A DNA stretch of 27,538 nucleotides from assembly GCF_001186125.1 (NCBI RefSeq), contig NW_014040552.1:210290-237827 (forward strand). Direction: 5' to 3'. The notes below the pieces were generated by a model. It was given only the letters and a program-made list of their open reading frames with translations, was not told the DNA's origin and ran no database searches. A program made the position numbers and the translations under genes. Shown here piece after piece: positions 10,961-21,600 of this stretch. The stretch's first letter is position 1. Every line of letters starts with the position of its first letter. Origin of the DNA: Sphaeroforma arctica JP610 (lineage: Eukaryota; Opisthokonta; Ichthyosporea; Ichthyophonida).

Positions 10961-13900
10961 ATGTTGAGAAAATATAAAGTAAATCGTGCGAACTGCAATA
11001 ATGTGCAGGGGTTCGTTCGCACTGCGGCATGGGCTATATCTCTGACTTATCTCCTGAACGTCGCGCGTATTGTTGTCCAATGGATGTCTAGTAGTACGTT
11101 AGAACCAAATGCTGAATTCAATATAAGGGACTCAATGCTATCGGAAGTAGATGAACAAACGCGGAAAGCAAACAAACTGGCTGAAATCCGCAATGTGCGG
11201 CAGATTCTGAACTCGCCAGAAAACGAGGCTGCGATGAACGCGACCACAGGCTATGTCATGGGCAAGTTCCGCAAACACTCAGACAACTGTATATCCCCCA
11301 CGATTCATCCAGCGAGCATGTATGCTTTGTTTGTGCCTCCGTTGAATCGCTATCGATCGGAACACGGGTATAGTGTGCATTCGAGTGAAGCGACACAGAT
11401 TAGCAAACACGAGCTCACTAAAAAAGAGTATCAGTCAAACATGCGATGCAAGAAACACAAACCGCATCGTAACGGGAGGAGGGCACCTCGGATATGCGAG
11501 TTTGAGAACATATGCGTGAGAGACGGACGGCTATTCACTTTGAACACGGTATGGGTGTGCTAATTCTGTAGTCTATGCCAGCTATATAGGTATATATGGT
11601 GCCTGATTTCTGTCTATCTTCTGTGGATGACAGCTCATAGTGCAAGTCTGCGCAATCTCATGCGTGAAAGTATACAAAAAGCAGGATACATTAGCGAGCT
11701 ATCACTAAAATCATCAACATCATACGTTGAATTGGCCTATCCATACCCACATACTGTCGTCACCAGCCTCAGCATGTGCTTCTTACCATCACCCTCGTGT
11801 ATTGATCTGGTCCAACCTATAATGCATATCGTTTCCGGTACAGATTGACTCCACAAGGCTTACCATGTACTCATTACCAACACATGAGTGCGTGTCTCCC
11901 ATACTCGTTCCTGGAAGTCGGCAGCAAGCCCTGTCGCTCATTGTTGGCGATGTGACTGTCGTTGACACTCCTACGATCCTCTTCTCAATGCGAGGTATTG
12001 TACGCTCAAAGTCTCTATATCCTCACGGCTTAGCTATATCGGCATGTCAGTAGCTGGTCGTATTATCATCTGCGTTGACCCAAATAAATGCATTCGTTCT
12101 TAAGTTTCTAGTGATCGAACAGTTCAGAGGCCATATGTGTATCGGGAAGTGCCAATCGCGAGCAGCGGATTTGTTATCCATTCAAAGCAAGTCAGACGAT
12201 ATCACCTTTTGCCTGAGTGAGTATTTTTTTAAACCTCAACTCACAGGGAAGTATAGCCATATGAATCTGCTGCTGACTTCCCTGGGCGTCTTCGATGCTG
12301 TACATTCTGAATTCGGGGAAGACTATGCAGTGGGGAACTCAACCATGACTAAGCCATACTCGGCTGTTATGATTCAGAATGCACTCTACAGAGGCTCTCA
12401 GAGAGATCTGTGGGCCAAGGTGATGCCATGGTTCAAGAAGGTTCACAGTTCACAACGACCTCTGATGTTTTTGCACGAGTTTGGGGGCACCACTTGCTTC
12501 CGGAAGGCTATTCTGGGCTCAGGTGGTGCTTATCAACCACTGTATCGATCGGCTGGGAGTACGGACAAGGAAGTACTTGCGCGGAAGTATCCGAAGTTGC
12601 ACCAACGCATGGCAACCATTGTACCGAAGTTTGCGGCGTATGTAGCAGACAAGCATGGAAGCACGGGGGTCAAGCGACATACCGCCCTGCTGCACCGAAA
12701 TAAGCTTTCAAGGAGGATTCTAAATGAGGCGGAGGTGAGTAGGGATCCGACGGTGTGTGGTACTTTCAGCGCACCTAGTTATTGCGAGATTCGTTGCTCT
12801 ACTTCAACTGATGTGCATTCCTATTCCACGTACTGTCTGACAGGTAAGCGCCACAATGGCTCAATTGGGTTACCACGTGTCAATTGTAGACTTTAACACG
12901 ATTCCGCTGTCGGATCAGGTCAGATTAGTAAGGTACCCGCATGACGCATGCAACTTGCGATTTAGCACCTGTTTTGATGCAGTGAGTATATATCTGATCC
13001 TAGTTCGGCTCAAATATTTTATGTCTGTACAGATGGTAAAGTATGATATCACGTACAGTCATAAGACTGAACTGTTCCTGCAGTGACTACGAACGAATCA
13101 AGCTGCACATTTTCGAGTAAGTGTCGTTTGGCGTTACTGGTATTACATATTTNNNNNNNNNNNNNNNNNNNNNNNNNNNNNNNNNNNNNNNNNNNNNNNN
13201 NNNNNNNNNNNNNNNNNNNNNNNNNNNNNNNNNNNNNNNNNNNNNNNNNNNNNNNNNNNNNNNNNNNNNNNNNNNNNNNNNNNNNNNNNNNNNNNNNNNN
13301 NNNNNNNNNNNNNNNNNNNNNNNNNNNNNNNNNNNNNNNNNNNNNNNNNNNNNNNNNNNNNNNNNNNNNNNNNNNNNNNNNNNNNNNNNNNNNNNNNNNN
13401 NNNNNNNNNNNNNNNNNNNNNNNNNNNNNNNNNNNNNNNNNNNNNNNNNNNNNNNNNNNNNNNNNNNNNNNNNNNNNNNNNNNNNNNNNNNNNNNNNNNN
13501 NNNNNNNNNNNNNNNNNNNNNNNNNNNNNNNNNNNNNNNNNNNNNNNNNNNNNNNNNNNNNNNNNNNNNNNNNNNNTATTTCTTTTCTTTTCTTCCAATA
13601 ATGGTATTTGCACATATGAGCGCATGATAAACAGCATTTAAATGTACGAACGGAAGTACGTGTATACACTTTTCTTAGACATGATTGACTTGATTGTTAT
13701 TGTATTCTCATTCATAGTCCTTAGGCGTTACACGCCAATCTCTCATCGTACTCCATTATCTCTCGAACAGATCCACCGAGCTTCTCGTTGGTTTGAATGC
13801 ACCTGAGCTGGACATATCGCTATTTCTTAACCGTACACACTCGGCTCTAATCGAGCTGATAGGCTACAACGCCACGAGTGACATACACTCCGTGTGGATG

Positions 13901-14389
13901 CAGTATGCGGATGTTCCGTATGTCTCATGGCGCAACGAGAAACGAAGTCAAATCGGTCACAACGAGGTACGAGTTTTTTGTCGATGAAAACCCCCCGCAA
14001 AATAATGAAGTTTATCCATATCTGTTTTGTGTCGAGTATATTGCGGTAAAGTTCTATTGGAGCCTCAGATATACCTACTCGAAGTGATTGTACAAACGCA
14101 TCCGCGTGCAGCATTCCGGATAACTGAGGTTCTAGGTTAACCGATGCAACGTTATCAACACTCATATTTTGGTTCAACACTCACTTTGTGACAGGTTTCG
14201 GACTCGTACCACAGGGTAGACTTCCGGCAGTACCAGTACCATCTAGATCAGTGGGTAGATCCGAAGGAGGTGGAGTTGTTGTGCCGGACCTCCCGGGCGG
14301 TCATAGCGAGACATTTAGGCAGACCCATACGGAGCCGGCAGGGTTTGGGCAGTGTAAGCGAGCTTACTAGTAAACACTTTGTAACGTAA
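10961..14389 (+). CDS. GT61-family glycosyltransferase, type II membrane protein
   Basis: Six exons, 10961-11548, 11844-11994, 12247-12734, 12844-12932, 13771-13966 and 14195-14389, join in phase to 568 residues. A hydrophobic segment near residues 20-41 (AAWAISLTYLLNVARIVV) after a basic N-terminus suggests a Golgi/ER signal anchor. GT61 (DUF563; EOGT, POMGNT2, plant xylosyltransferases) hallmarks: CEFENICVRDGRLF (about 179-192), PTILFSMRGKYSHMNLLL (about 240-257, the usual xxRxxxxNxxH region), RRILNEAEVSATMAQLGY, VDFNTIPLSDQVRLV and SALIELIGYN. The usual HGAGLT loop before the SALIEL segment is replaced by LNAPELD (about 447-453). GT61 enzymes add N-acetylglucosamine or pentoses to proteins or glycans; the sugar here cannot be told. 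The 838-bp fourth intron contains the assembly gap, so an unseen extra exon is possible, though phase does not require one. Confidence 0.85.
13153..13576. other. Assembly gap (424 N)
   Basis: A run of 424 N interrupts the sequence inside the GT61 intron between exons 12844-12932 and 13771-13966. Flanking sequence is AT-rich. The phases on either side (2 then completing base) match without a missing exon. Gap length may be estimated rather than measured. Confidence 0.99.
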
Positions 14390-15244
14390 CAAATCACTCA
14401 CTGTCTCCCTAACTTGTATCGAAACTATATTATATGCTACACCGAATTTATAACACGACAAAATACTCGCCATTGTCTGAATGATTATTCTATGTTATCT
14501 ACTTATAGCAAATCAGAGTATTTTGATATCGTTTAACAATTGTTTGTATAATTGGATACGCAAGCACATAATTTTGTGTAAGTGTAGCTTTGTGAGTAGA
14601 GCCGACTACACTCACAGCCGGGCATATCTTTGATACAAAATATCTCATGAAGGTTTCTTATGGAACCATACTGCACAAAGTGTGAACGATGGAGTACGAC
14701 ACTAACCAATTTTTTACATAGCATAAGGCTTGGACACAATGAAAACTAGATAGCAGGCAAAATAATATAAATAATGGTACATGGATTTAAACGGGCCGTT
14801 CTGAATATAGACTACGAGTATACTGCAAACAATACCAATCGTCCCCAGGCGGCAAGGTTAAACCCTACTATTGTAGAAACGGCCAAATAAGTTTGAAGCC
14901 ACAAACAGGTTTCGAGTTATTTGACATCATATGATTACCTGAACGCGCTTACCTTCGAGTCACGAGAAAGCCCAATCATCTCACACTCCGCATGTCTTTC
15001 CTATATAAGCAGGCCTATGTAGTAAAGCGCGCTAGAGCAATGCAAACGCGATGTAACTTGCCATATTTATTTGACCTGCCCTAACCAATCAGTGTCATAA
15101 GCACTTATAGAAGTAAATATTCAGCGCATGGTAAATATATATGTTTTAAAAAGTACACTCGAAATGCACGATTAGATTTGTTTGATTACACCCTTTTAAT
15201 GACAACCGTTACTGAGCACGGTCATTACACGTAACAATCCTAAT
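14390..15244. other. Convergent intergenic region, no gene seen
   Basis: This 855-bp AT-rich stretch separates the 3' ends of the GT61 gene (+) and the RTC3-like gene (-). Short open frames here show no family resemblance and no splice-consistent continuation. TTTATT at 15066-15071 reads AATAAA on the minus strand and could serve the RTC3-like gene, but it is 174 bp past the stop. Confidence 0.7.
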
Positions 15245-16359
15245 TTAATTTCTCTTGATGAACTCGCTTTCGACATTAGTCATGCCAGGTCCGGACTTGA
15301 TTTCTCCGGTTTCTAAAATCTTCTGAATACAATCGTCTTGTTGGTGCGTTCCAAAGGCAGAACTGGATAGATTAAAAAAAACAGAACAATGGCTATTTAG
15401 AAATATTGTTCTAATATTTACCATCTAGAAAATAGAGCGGGAGGGTTTGCAATAAGAATTTTTAAATAGAACAACTACGATTAACTGTCAAACAATGGAT
15501 GAACTATCCTTGTTTGTGGCAATCGTCGAAGGAAGTTGGAACTCTGACATATGCAACAACTAAGCTACCCTGGTAGAGACAGTGTATTCCGTAACCCACA
15601 CCATTTCAACCAACTACTATAGACAAATATGCTAGTTGAACTACGTAGGTCAACACACACTCAAAAACTAAGCTTCACACTTAAGTACAAGGGCAACATT
15701 TGACGATACGAACAGCCACCGCAGGACGATGCAGCAGATATCAATGTTTAATCAAGAATCTGCACCGAGAATACAAGACATGTATAAAATACCTGAGACT
15801 GACCACCACGCTATAGAATCTATAGCAACTGCAATATAATAAACTCCGTTAAAATGGGAAAAACAATCACTCAGTAAAGGCAGACAGCTTGGCTTGTCAA
15901 GATATCTATCTATCTATCTATATATATATATGCAAATAGGCAATACATTTAATAACTGGTGCGACTTACTCTAATTCAGACTTGGTGGGGCGAGAGGGTT
16001 CGCCCTGCTGGTTTCCGTGTTTGACGAAGATGTCAAAGCTCTGGACAACATTGGACATCGCAATAGACTTATCCTTTCTCCACTTCTGCACCTCACCTGT
16101 TATAATTGGGAAATGAAACAGAGTCAATGACGGTATTGTAATAGAGATAAGTGGGAGATAAAGATGAAACCGAAGACGGCAGTTTTAAGTGAAAACAGAA
16201 AGAAGCTAGAGCTTACACAAATCAAGGCATTCAACGATACAGTGCCCGCCCACACACCACCGTATAGATGAACTTACCAACTTCGGTGATTACATAATAG
16301 GTATCGCCATCGTGGGAGATTGAAACGTTTTCAGCGTTGTTTGGTTTGATTACACCCAT
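15245..16359 (-). CDS. RTC3: Rtc3-like SBDS-domain-only protein
   Basis: Three exons on the minus strand, 16278-16359, 15970-16096 and 15245-15362, join in phase to a 108-residue protein starting MGVIKPNNAENVSISHDGD. Donors are GTAAGT and acceptors AACAG and TCCAG. Diagnostic stretches are VVQSFDIFVKHGNQQGEPSR, SKSEL-like KSELDSAFGTHQQDDCIQK and ILETGEIK, which match the FYSH/SBDS N-terminal domain as a stand-alone protein (yeast Rtc3/Hgl1, YHR087W). Full SBDS, the ribosome-maturation factor, has two further domains that are absent here, and the 108-residue length is close to yeast Rtc3. Rtc3 is linked to RNA metabolism and stress; its biochemical role is not settled. All exons are short, so no long open frame marks the gene. 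No membrane segment is seen. Confidence 0.86.
15904..15931. repeat. TATC/TA microsatellite in RTC3 intron 2
   Basis: A short run of TATC units followed by TA repeats lies just inside the donor side of the 607-bp intron 15363-15969. It has no coding role. Confidence 0.85.
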
Positions 16360-16448
16360 TGTTGTATAATTTATTTACGTATCTGTATGTGTTGTTTGAT
16401 AAAACTATCGCGTGAAGATATGCTACAGACCTACGCAAGCATTGGCTC

Positions 16449-16456
16449 TATATATA
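16449..16456 (-). promoter_or_regulatory. TATA box of the RTC3-like gene
   Basis: TATATATA, reading identically on both strands, lies 90 bp upstream of the minus-strand ATG at 16359. Distance and context match the TATA boxes of the two plus-strand genes nearby. Confidence 0.5.
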
Positions 16457-16499
16457 GGCCGACCCTGTGGAATTATAATCCGGAATATGCGGAGCATAG

Positions 16500-17640
16500 T
16501 TTCTTAGTTGTTTATTTTTATTTTTAATTTTTCCCATGTTTTTAATTTGTTTTGTTTATTTTGTTTTGTTTTTAAATCCTCGTTTGGGTTGTTACTATTT
16601 TTATCCCTCCTCCAGCTGACAGGCTGACGGTCGTGACCAGTGAGACCACTGACCAGTTGATCACTGCGTCACTGACCCGAGTTATTTAAAAATAAATAAA
16701 TACCAGTTCAGCGTCAGGCCGTCTTGCAGGCGTCAGCGCAGTGAGCCACAGGTGAAATCACAACTGACAAGTGACAACTGACAAGTTGAGTTGTCACTCG
16801 TTCAGTTGCAGTCTTGCAGACTACAAACTCAGGACATTTTACGTTAAATAAATATACGTTTACGCTCAACGGTTATATAACAATGGCCCGGCCCAATGGT
16901 TGCCGCTATGGATGCATTTTCAGGGTCCGGTGAGTTCTTTAAATTCACATAATAGGTAAATGTTCTAGTCTTTGACTCTTGTATAAACGTTTCAAAAAAT
17001 ATAAATCGAATATATATCCCATTTTAACGGGATGAGAACTTGTGGAGTTTTCACTTTTCGATTGCTGTCATCAATCAATCAGTCTTCAGAATAAATACAT
17101 ATTTAGTTCAGAATAGTTCAGATGATAATTTTAAAATTTTCTTCATTTGTAGCAACATTTAAATAAAAAAAAAGCTTTTTGGCTTTCCCGTTTATCTGGC
17201 CCTTTTTGGGTGGCTCTCACTGGTCACGAAATTGGAGATATCCCAAGAATTTTCATGACCCTCTGTCTCTGGTCTCTGGATTAAGAGTTTACTGTTTAGG
17301 ACCATGAAGACCAAGGCCCAAGAAAGACTCGAACTCTCGAGTCTCGAGTGTCAAGGTGGAGGCTCAGGGCCTCAGGAGTCAGGCCCCAGCCCTCTCAACT
17401 AAGGACTTGAGGCTCGTACTTCGTCATACATTTAGCTGAAATCGGAAATAATTTTTTAACGAAACTGACCCAAATCTATTGAGAATTCTATGGAATTTTC
17501 CCAATGTCGGTCGTGGTCCAATTGAATAGTAGATAATGGCTACAAATATGGCAATATATATTCATTTTTAAAACACTGGGTTCGAATTAAACCGCTGTAT
17601 TTAAACTAGGTTATATATAAAATAGGGGTGACTTCTGTGA
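16500..17640. other. Block of distinct sequence texture, origin unknown
   Basis: From about 16500 the sequence changes to T-rich runs (TTTTGTTTATTTTG), then a dense patchwork of CTGAC, GTCAC and CAGTGA words (16610-16820), then AT-rich DNA, then CTCGAG- and CTCAGG-rich DNA (17310-17420). Neither flank shows this. An ATG at 16883 opens a 15-codon frame (MARPNGCRYGCIFRV) running into a GTGAGT donor-like site at 16930, with TTATATAAC 13 bp before it, but no convincing downstream exon was found. Terminal repeats or target-site duplications could not be identified, so the edges are approximate. Confidence 0.4.
16761..16808. repeat. Imperfect inverted repeat (hairpin)
   Basis: CAACTGACAAGTGACAACT (16761-16779) is nearly the reverse complement of AGTTGTCACTCGTTCAGTTG (16789-16808), with one mismatch and a one-base bulge, around a 9-base loop. 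It sits inside the CTGAC/GTCAC-rich part of the unusual block. Confidence 0.75.
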
Positions 17641-18601
17641 CTGTAGGTCAAATTAGCTCGACTACAGAGCTTTCGCCGCGATAGTTGTGTATTTACATAT
17701 TTAAAATGTGTATGTTTATATTCGTGTACACACTTTTTTAAAGTAATTTTATGTCTGTAGATACATTTTCATATACACGAATACTATATTCGAATGATTT
17801 TTGATCAATACATATACACAAATAGACACAAATAAGCAAACCTAACACATCAATATGCGTTAAGAATCGTTGTCAACACGCGTTAACGATTGCATGCATG
17901 CAAGTACAGACACTTGCATATAAACCTGAAAAAAATTCATGTAAATACTTTCTAATCATTCAGAAAATATTTGTAACTTGAGCTAGCACCTATTAAAGTA
18001 GTGTTACGCGTCTTTCAGTCACTGATGAAAGTCATCTATGTTAATGTTTCACGAAATTCAAATCAAATGTGTGCACGATGGATTCTGAAATTTCCTTGAT
18101 AGTGTTATAAGCTATCATATGTATTCCCATGGTCTTTACATCAGAGCATTCAAGTGTCTTTCATAGTACACGTGCGTTTGTGCACCAAAAACTCGAATTT
18201 GTAAAAAGAAAAAAGTTTCGTTGTGATAAATCAAATCGGGCTGAGCCTTTGAATTTGAGGGGAGAATCCTGAGGATAGTGATGATGTGCCGCTTTTTGTC
18301 TTCTTGCAGGATGTCAAGTGAGAAACTTGCCCTTGAAGTTGCATACTTTTGTGTATACAAATGCTGGTGACTTATAAAAAACTGTACGTCCGCGACTATG
18401 AGTGTCGCATCATAGGTCTACGACCGGATGTCACGAATCTCTACACGATTAAACAGAAAATTTAGGACATGCGAAGATCTTGGCACAGATGAGCAATTTT
18501 TTATTCATAGTTTTCGTGCGACATAAAAAACATAGTCCTCGGCTCGAAAGAAACGCGATCGTTGGGAGCCAGTCGTAGGCGCTATTGCTCGAATATGTTC
18601 A
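17641..18601. other. AT-rich intergenic region downstream of the lipase gene
   Basis: This stretch has the same TATA/ACGAATA texture as the rest of the window. A 74-codon minus-strand frame at 18136-18360 has no recognised similarity and no supporting signals. TTTATT at 18499-18504 (AATAAA on the minus strand) is 98 bp past the lipase stop and is a plausible poly(A) signal for that gene. Confidence 0.65.
18499..18504 (-). terminator. Candidate polyadenylation signal of the lipase gene
   Basis: TTTATT on the plus strand reads AATAAA on the minus strand, 98 bp beyond the lipase stop codon at 18602-18604. Pattern match only. Confidence 0.45.
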
Positions 18602-21600
18602 TTACATTGACCTACGCGGGGTTGCGTAGGGGTCTGTTTGTGTGTCTAACTCCGGTACGTCATAAGGCGCAGATATAGCTAACAATGACGTCGTATCCTC
18701 ACTTGGCTCATCATCTTTAGACGCCTTGCGTGCATCACTGGCGTGTCTAAATTCACGTAGACAATCCTCTAGACAGGTTTCGATTTTGGTACAGATTTCA
18801 ATTTGGGGTAAATCTGCCAGCAGGGGAGACAACAAGATAACAATGTTTAGAACCATTGCATTGCTAGATACAAAGGCTAATTACCTTCAACGCCTAACGG
18901 CCTAGACGTATATATATATATATAATACATACATAGATGCGCACGTGCAATTAAATCTAGCTAAATTCTGCCAAACCATTTTGAATCCGAACATACATTT
19001 GTATGTGGAGCGCTCCCCTCTTAACATCGAGTGCCTGCATAAATCCTCGGAAGGGTTGCGTAGCAGGTTCTTCAAATCGGTATCGTACGAAAGCTCAGGC
19101 GTGATAGTGATGTCCGCTACATACTTTTGTGATAGAGCATGCTGTATGTGATGCGTGGATATGGTTAGTGGACGAATACAAGCGCACACACAAATCGGCG
19201 CCTTGCTCAGATAAAGTCATCTTGTCAAAGAATAATTATGCACTTCAGAAACACATCGGAACATAAGAGTGCTATAGTTTAAATGGTGCGTCGAACATAC
19301 CTGGAAGAAGTTGAAGGACCGAGGTACTAGGATTGAAAAGTTTATCGCGAGATGGTGAAGTTCAGACATGACGATGTCTCTCACCTTCTCAAAGAAAAAT
19401 ACACAATGGAATTTGTCTACATGAAGGGAAAAACGCAAATAAGAGTTTAAATAAGTGATTATCAGATGCAGTATTTGTATACAGACCACAAACAGTATTT
19501 CGAGCGATTTCAAGCGAAAAATCTGGCCGAACTGTAGCATACCTTTATCGTAGCGCATAAATAAGTTGAGGAAAGGGACGACGTGAGGATTGACTTGCGA
19601 TACTATGAAATGATTCACATTGAACAACTCAGACAGCCGCGTCATCGGAAGGTCGTTCTCAAGAGACAGGTCGGAGAAGTAGTGCTTCGAAGGATTCCAC
19701 TTCACGATGTTGCCTGAGGTGTATTGCGTGTTGAAAGAATATATACAAGATATATTACCAACCCAAAACCCCAATTGTGCTGGAGATATGTTCCGAATCT
19801 GAGAGCTAAGTAAGTAGATAAATCGAGGTGAAACGATCAACTTATAATTGGTCTTACCTTCATGATCCTTAGCCAGTATATCCACAGGAGCAAACACGCC
19901 TGGCATTGCACATGAGGCTACTGCCGCACTCCAAATCAGAACATTTGGTGCTGTCAGATAGTTGAGCAGCCAGGGTACTTCATCACGTTCTTTCCCCACC
20001 ACGGCGATATTCACCGGTCGGAATGTCCGGTGGTATGCCTAGTAATGTATGACAGTATTCAGTTTATGCTCGTTAGAGGCCTGCAGAACATTATATCTGT
20101 GTCGTTTATTCGAGCCTATTCTATAAGCCCACAACATCTTAACCTCAGTTGACCTTGCTTCTTTGTTATGCTACGACGAATGAACGGTATTGGTGTAGAC
20201 ACATGAGATTACTCTCAGACTCTCTTTCTTTTTGGTTAGCCTAGCAACTAGTTTTAATGAACTGGAAGCAGTACCATATTAGACAATCGCGGCAACTGAT
20301 ACATTTGATCCGATTCACACAGTACTCAGCAGGTAAGGGATACACTCGTAGTACTTAACGTTTAACTCCTTCAGTATACTCTCCTCATTTAGAGGATTCC
20401 CTTTCTTCAGCTTGCGATACTTGTAAAAGCATATGGTACCCTATATACATAATTCGTTCAGTGTTGTTTGCAGAAGACACGACTGCCCAAATTAAAACTC
20501 AAAGTTTAGCACCAGCGTTGAGGCTCGCTGAATACACTCACTACATCCGACTAGATATTCATACACCAACAAGTAGAACGTAAAAAATGATGGTATAGAT
20601 GACAGGCGGATTGAATGAGAATATCAGGATCATACAGACTGAAACTTCGCTATTTGACTTTCATATTGGCACGGGGAAGGTACACACATACCTCTAGAAA
20701 TGTGTAATTTCCAATATTCGATATGCAGAACTCCTGGAGACGATCGACATCCATGAGGTGACCTGTTTCGGATCAGAAAATTATATCACCAACGTTACAA
20801 ACGCAATTTCTGTACAAGATCCATTTTTGTGTGCAGAATTAATTGACCATGTGGCTCTATGGTCATCGCAAAAAAAAAAGTGACGAGCAATTCGCGAAGA
20901 TATCCCAGTCCTTAATACGGTGTGAGGTTCAATTGTTCTTTTGCATCATCAACAAGGTCTGGACTCAAGCTTACAACTCACGAAGGTATCCCAGTACATA
21001 ATACGGTGTGAGACCAGTGTTCAATGATTCTTTTGCATCGTTAACAAGTCTGAAATCAAGCTTACAACTCACGAAAGGCATCCCAGTACATAATACGGTG
21101 TGAGACTAGTGTTCAATGATTCTTTTGCATCACTAACAAAGTCGGAACGTGCATCATAAACAAAGTTTACCATGCTTCAAGAACCGCTTGATTTTCCGAC
21201 GTGCGCTTCCTGGACCGAGCCTTTCGAAGGCTTCGAATGTCAAAGCGTCTGGTTCGAATAACCGGGGCAACTCCTCGGTAGTATGTACCGCCAGCAGGCC
21301 AGTCAGTAGCGCTGAAGTAGAGAGGATGCATGATTTTTGTTTGTTTTTGGGTAAGATTTCAGAAATACAGCAGATACTAGTACTGGTGAGTATTACAACC
21401 TGTTGGCGTTACTCAGTCATTGAACATTGCAATTATGGCAGCATATGTCATCGAAGTATGGGGTAGGCAGATGGGCATGAGGGATTAAGAATCAGCACAC
21501 AGTGACTGACAGATCCGGTGCTCGCACTATAGGGTCGGCAGCGGGTGTTGATCCATAAAGATTAATAAATAAAAAACTAGGTTGATACAGTTGAAGACGA

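Noticed and set aside
11627-11848. Open frame between GT61 exons 1 and 2
   Set aside because: Its frame cannot be joined to exon 1 at the GTATGG donor without a phase error, while 11548 joined to 11844 is in phase and continues GT61 similarity.
13049-13669. Open frames spanning the N gap
   Set aside because: They are open only because N codons cannot contain stops.
16883-16929. Small first coding exon in the unusual block
   Set aside because: ATG, TATA-like element and donor are present, but no downstream exon with a convincing product was found.
18136-18360. 74-codon minus-strand frame after the lipase gene
   Set aside because: No family resemblance, beyond the lipase stop and its likely poly(A) signal, no promoter elements.
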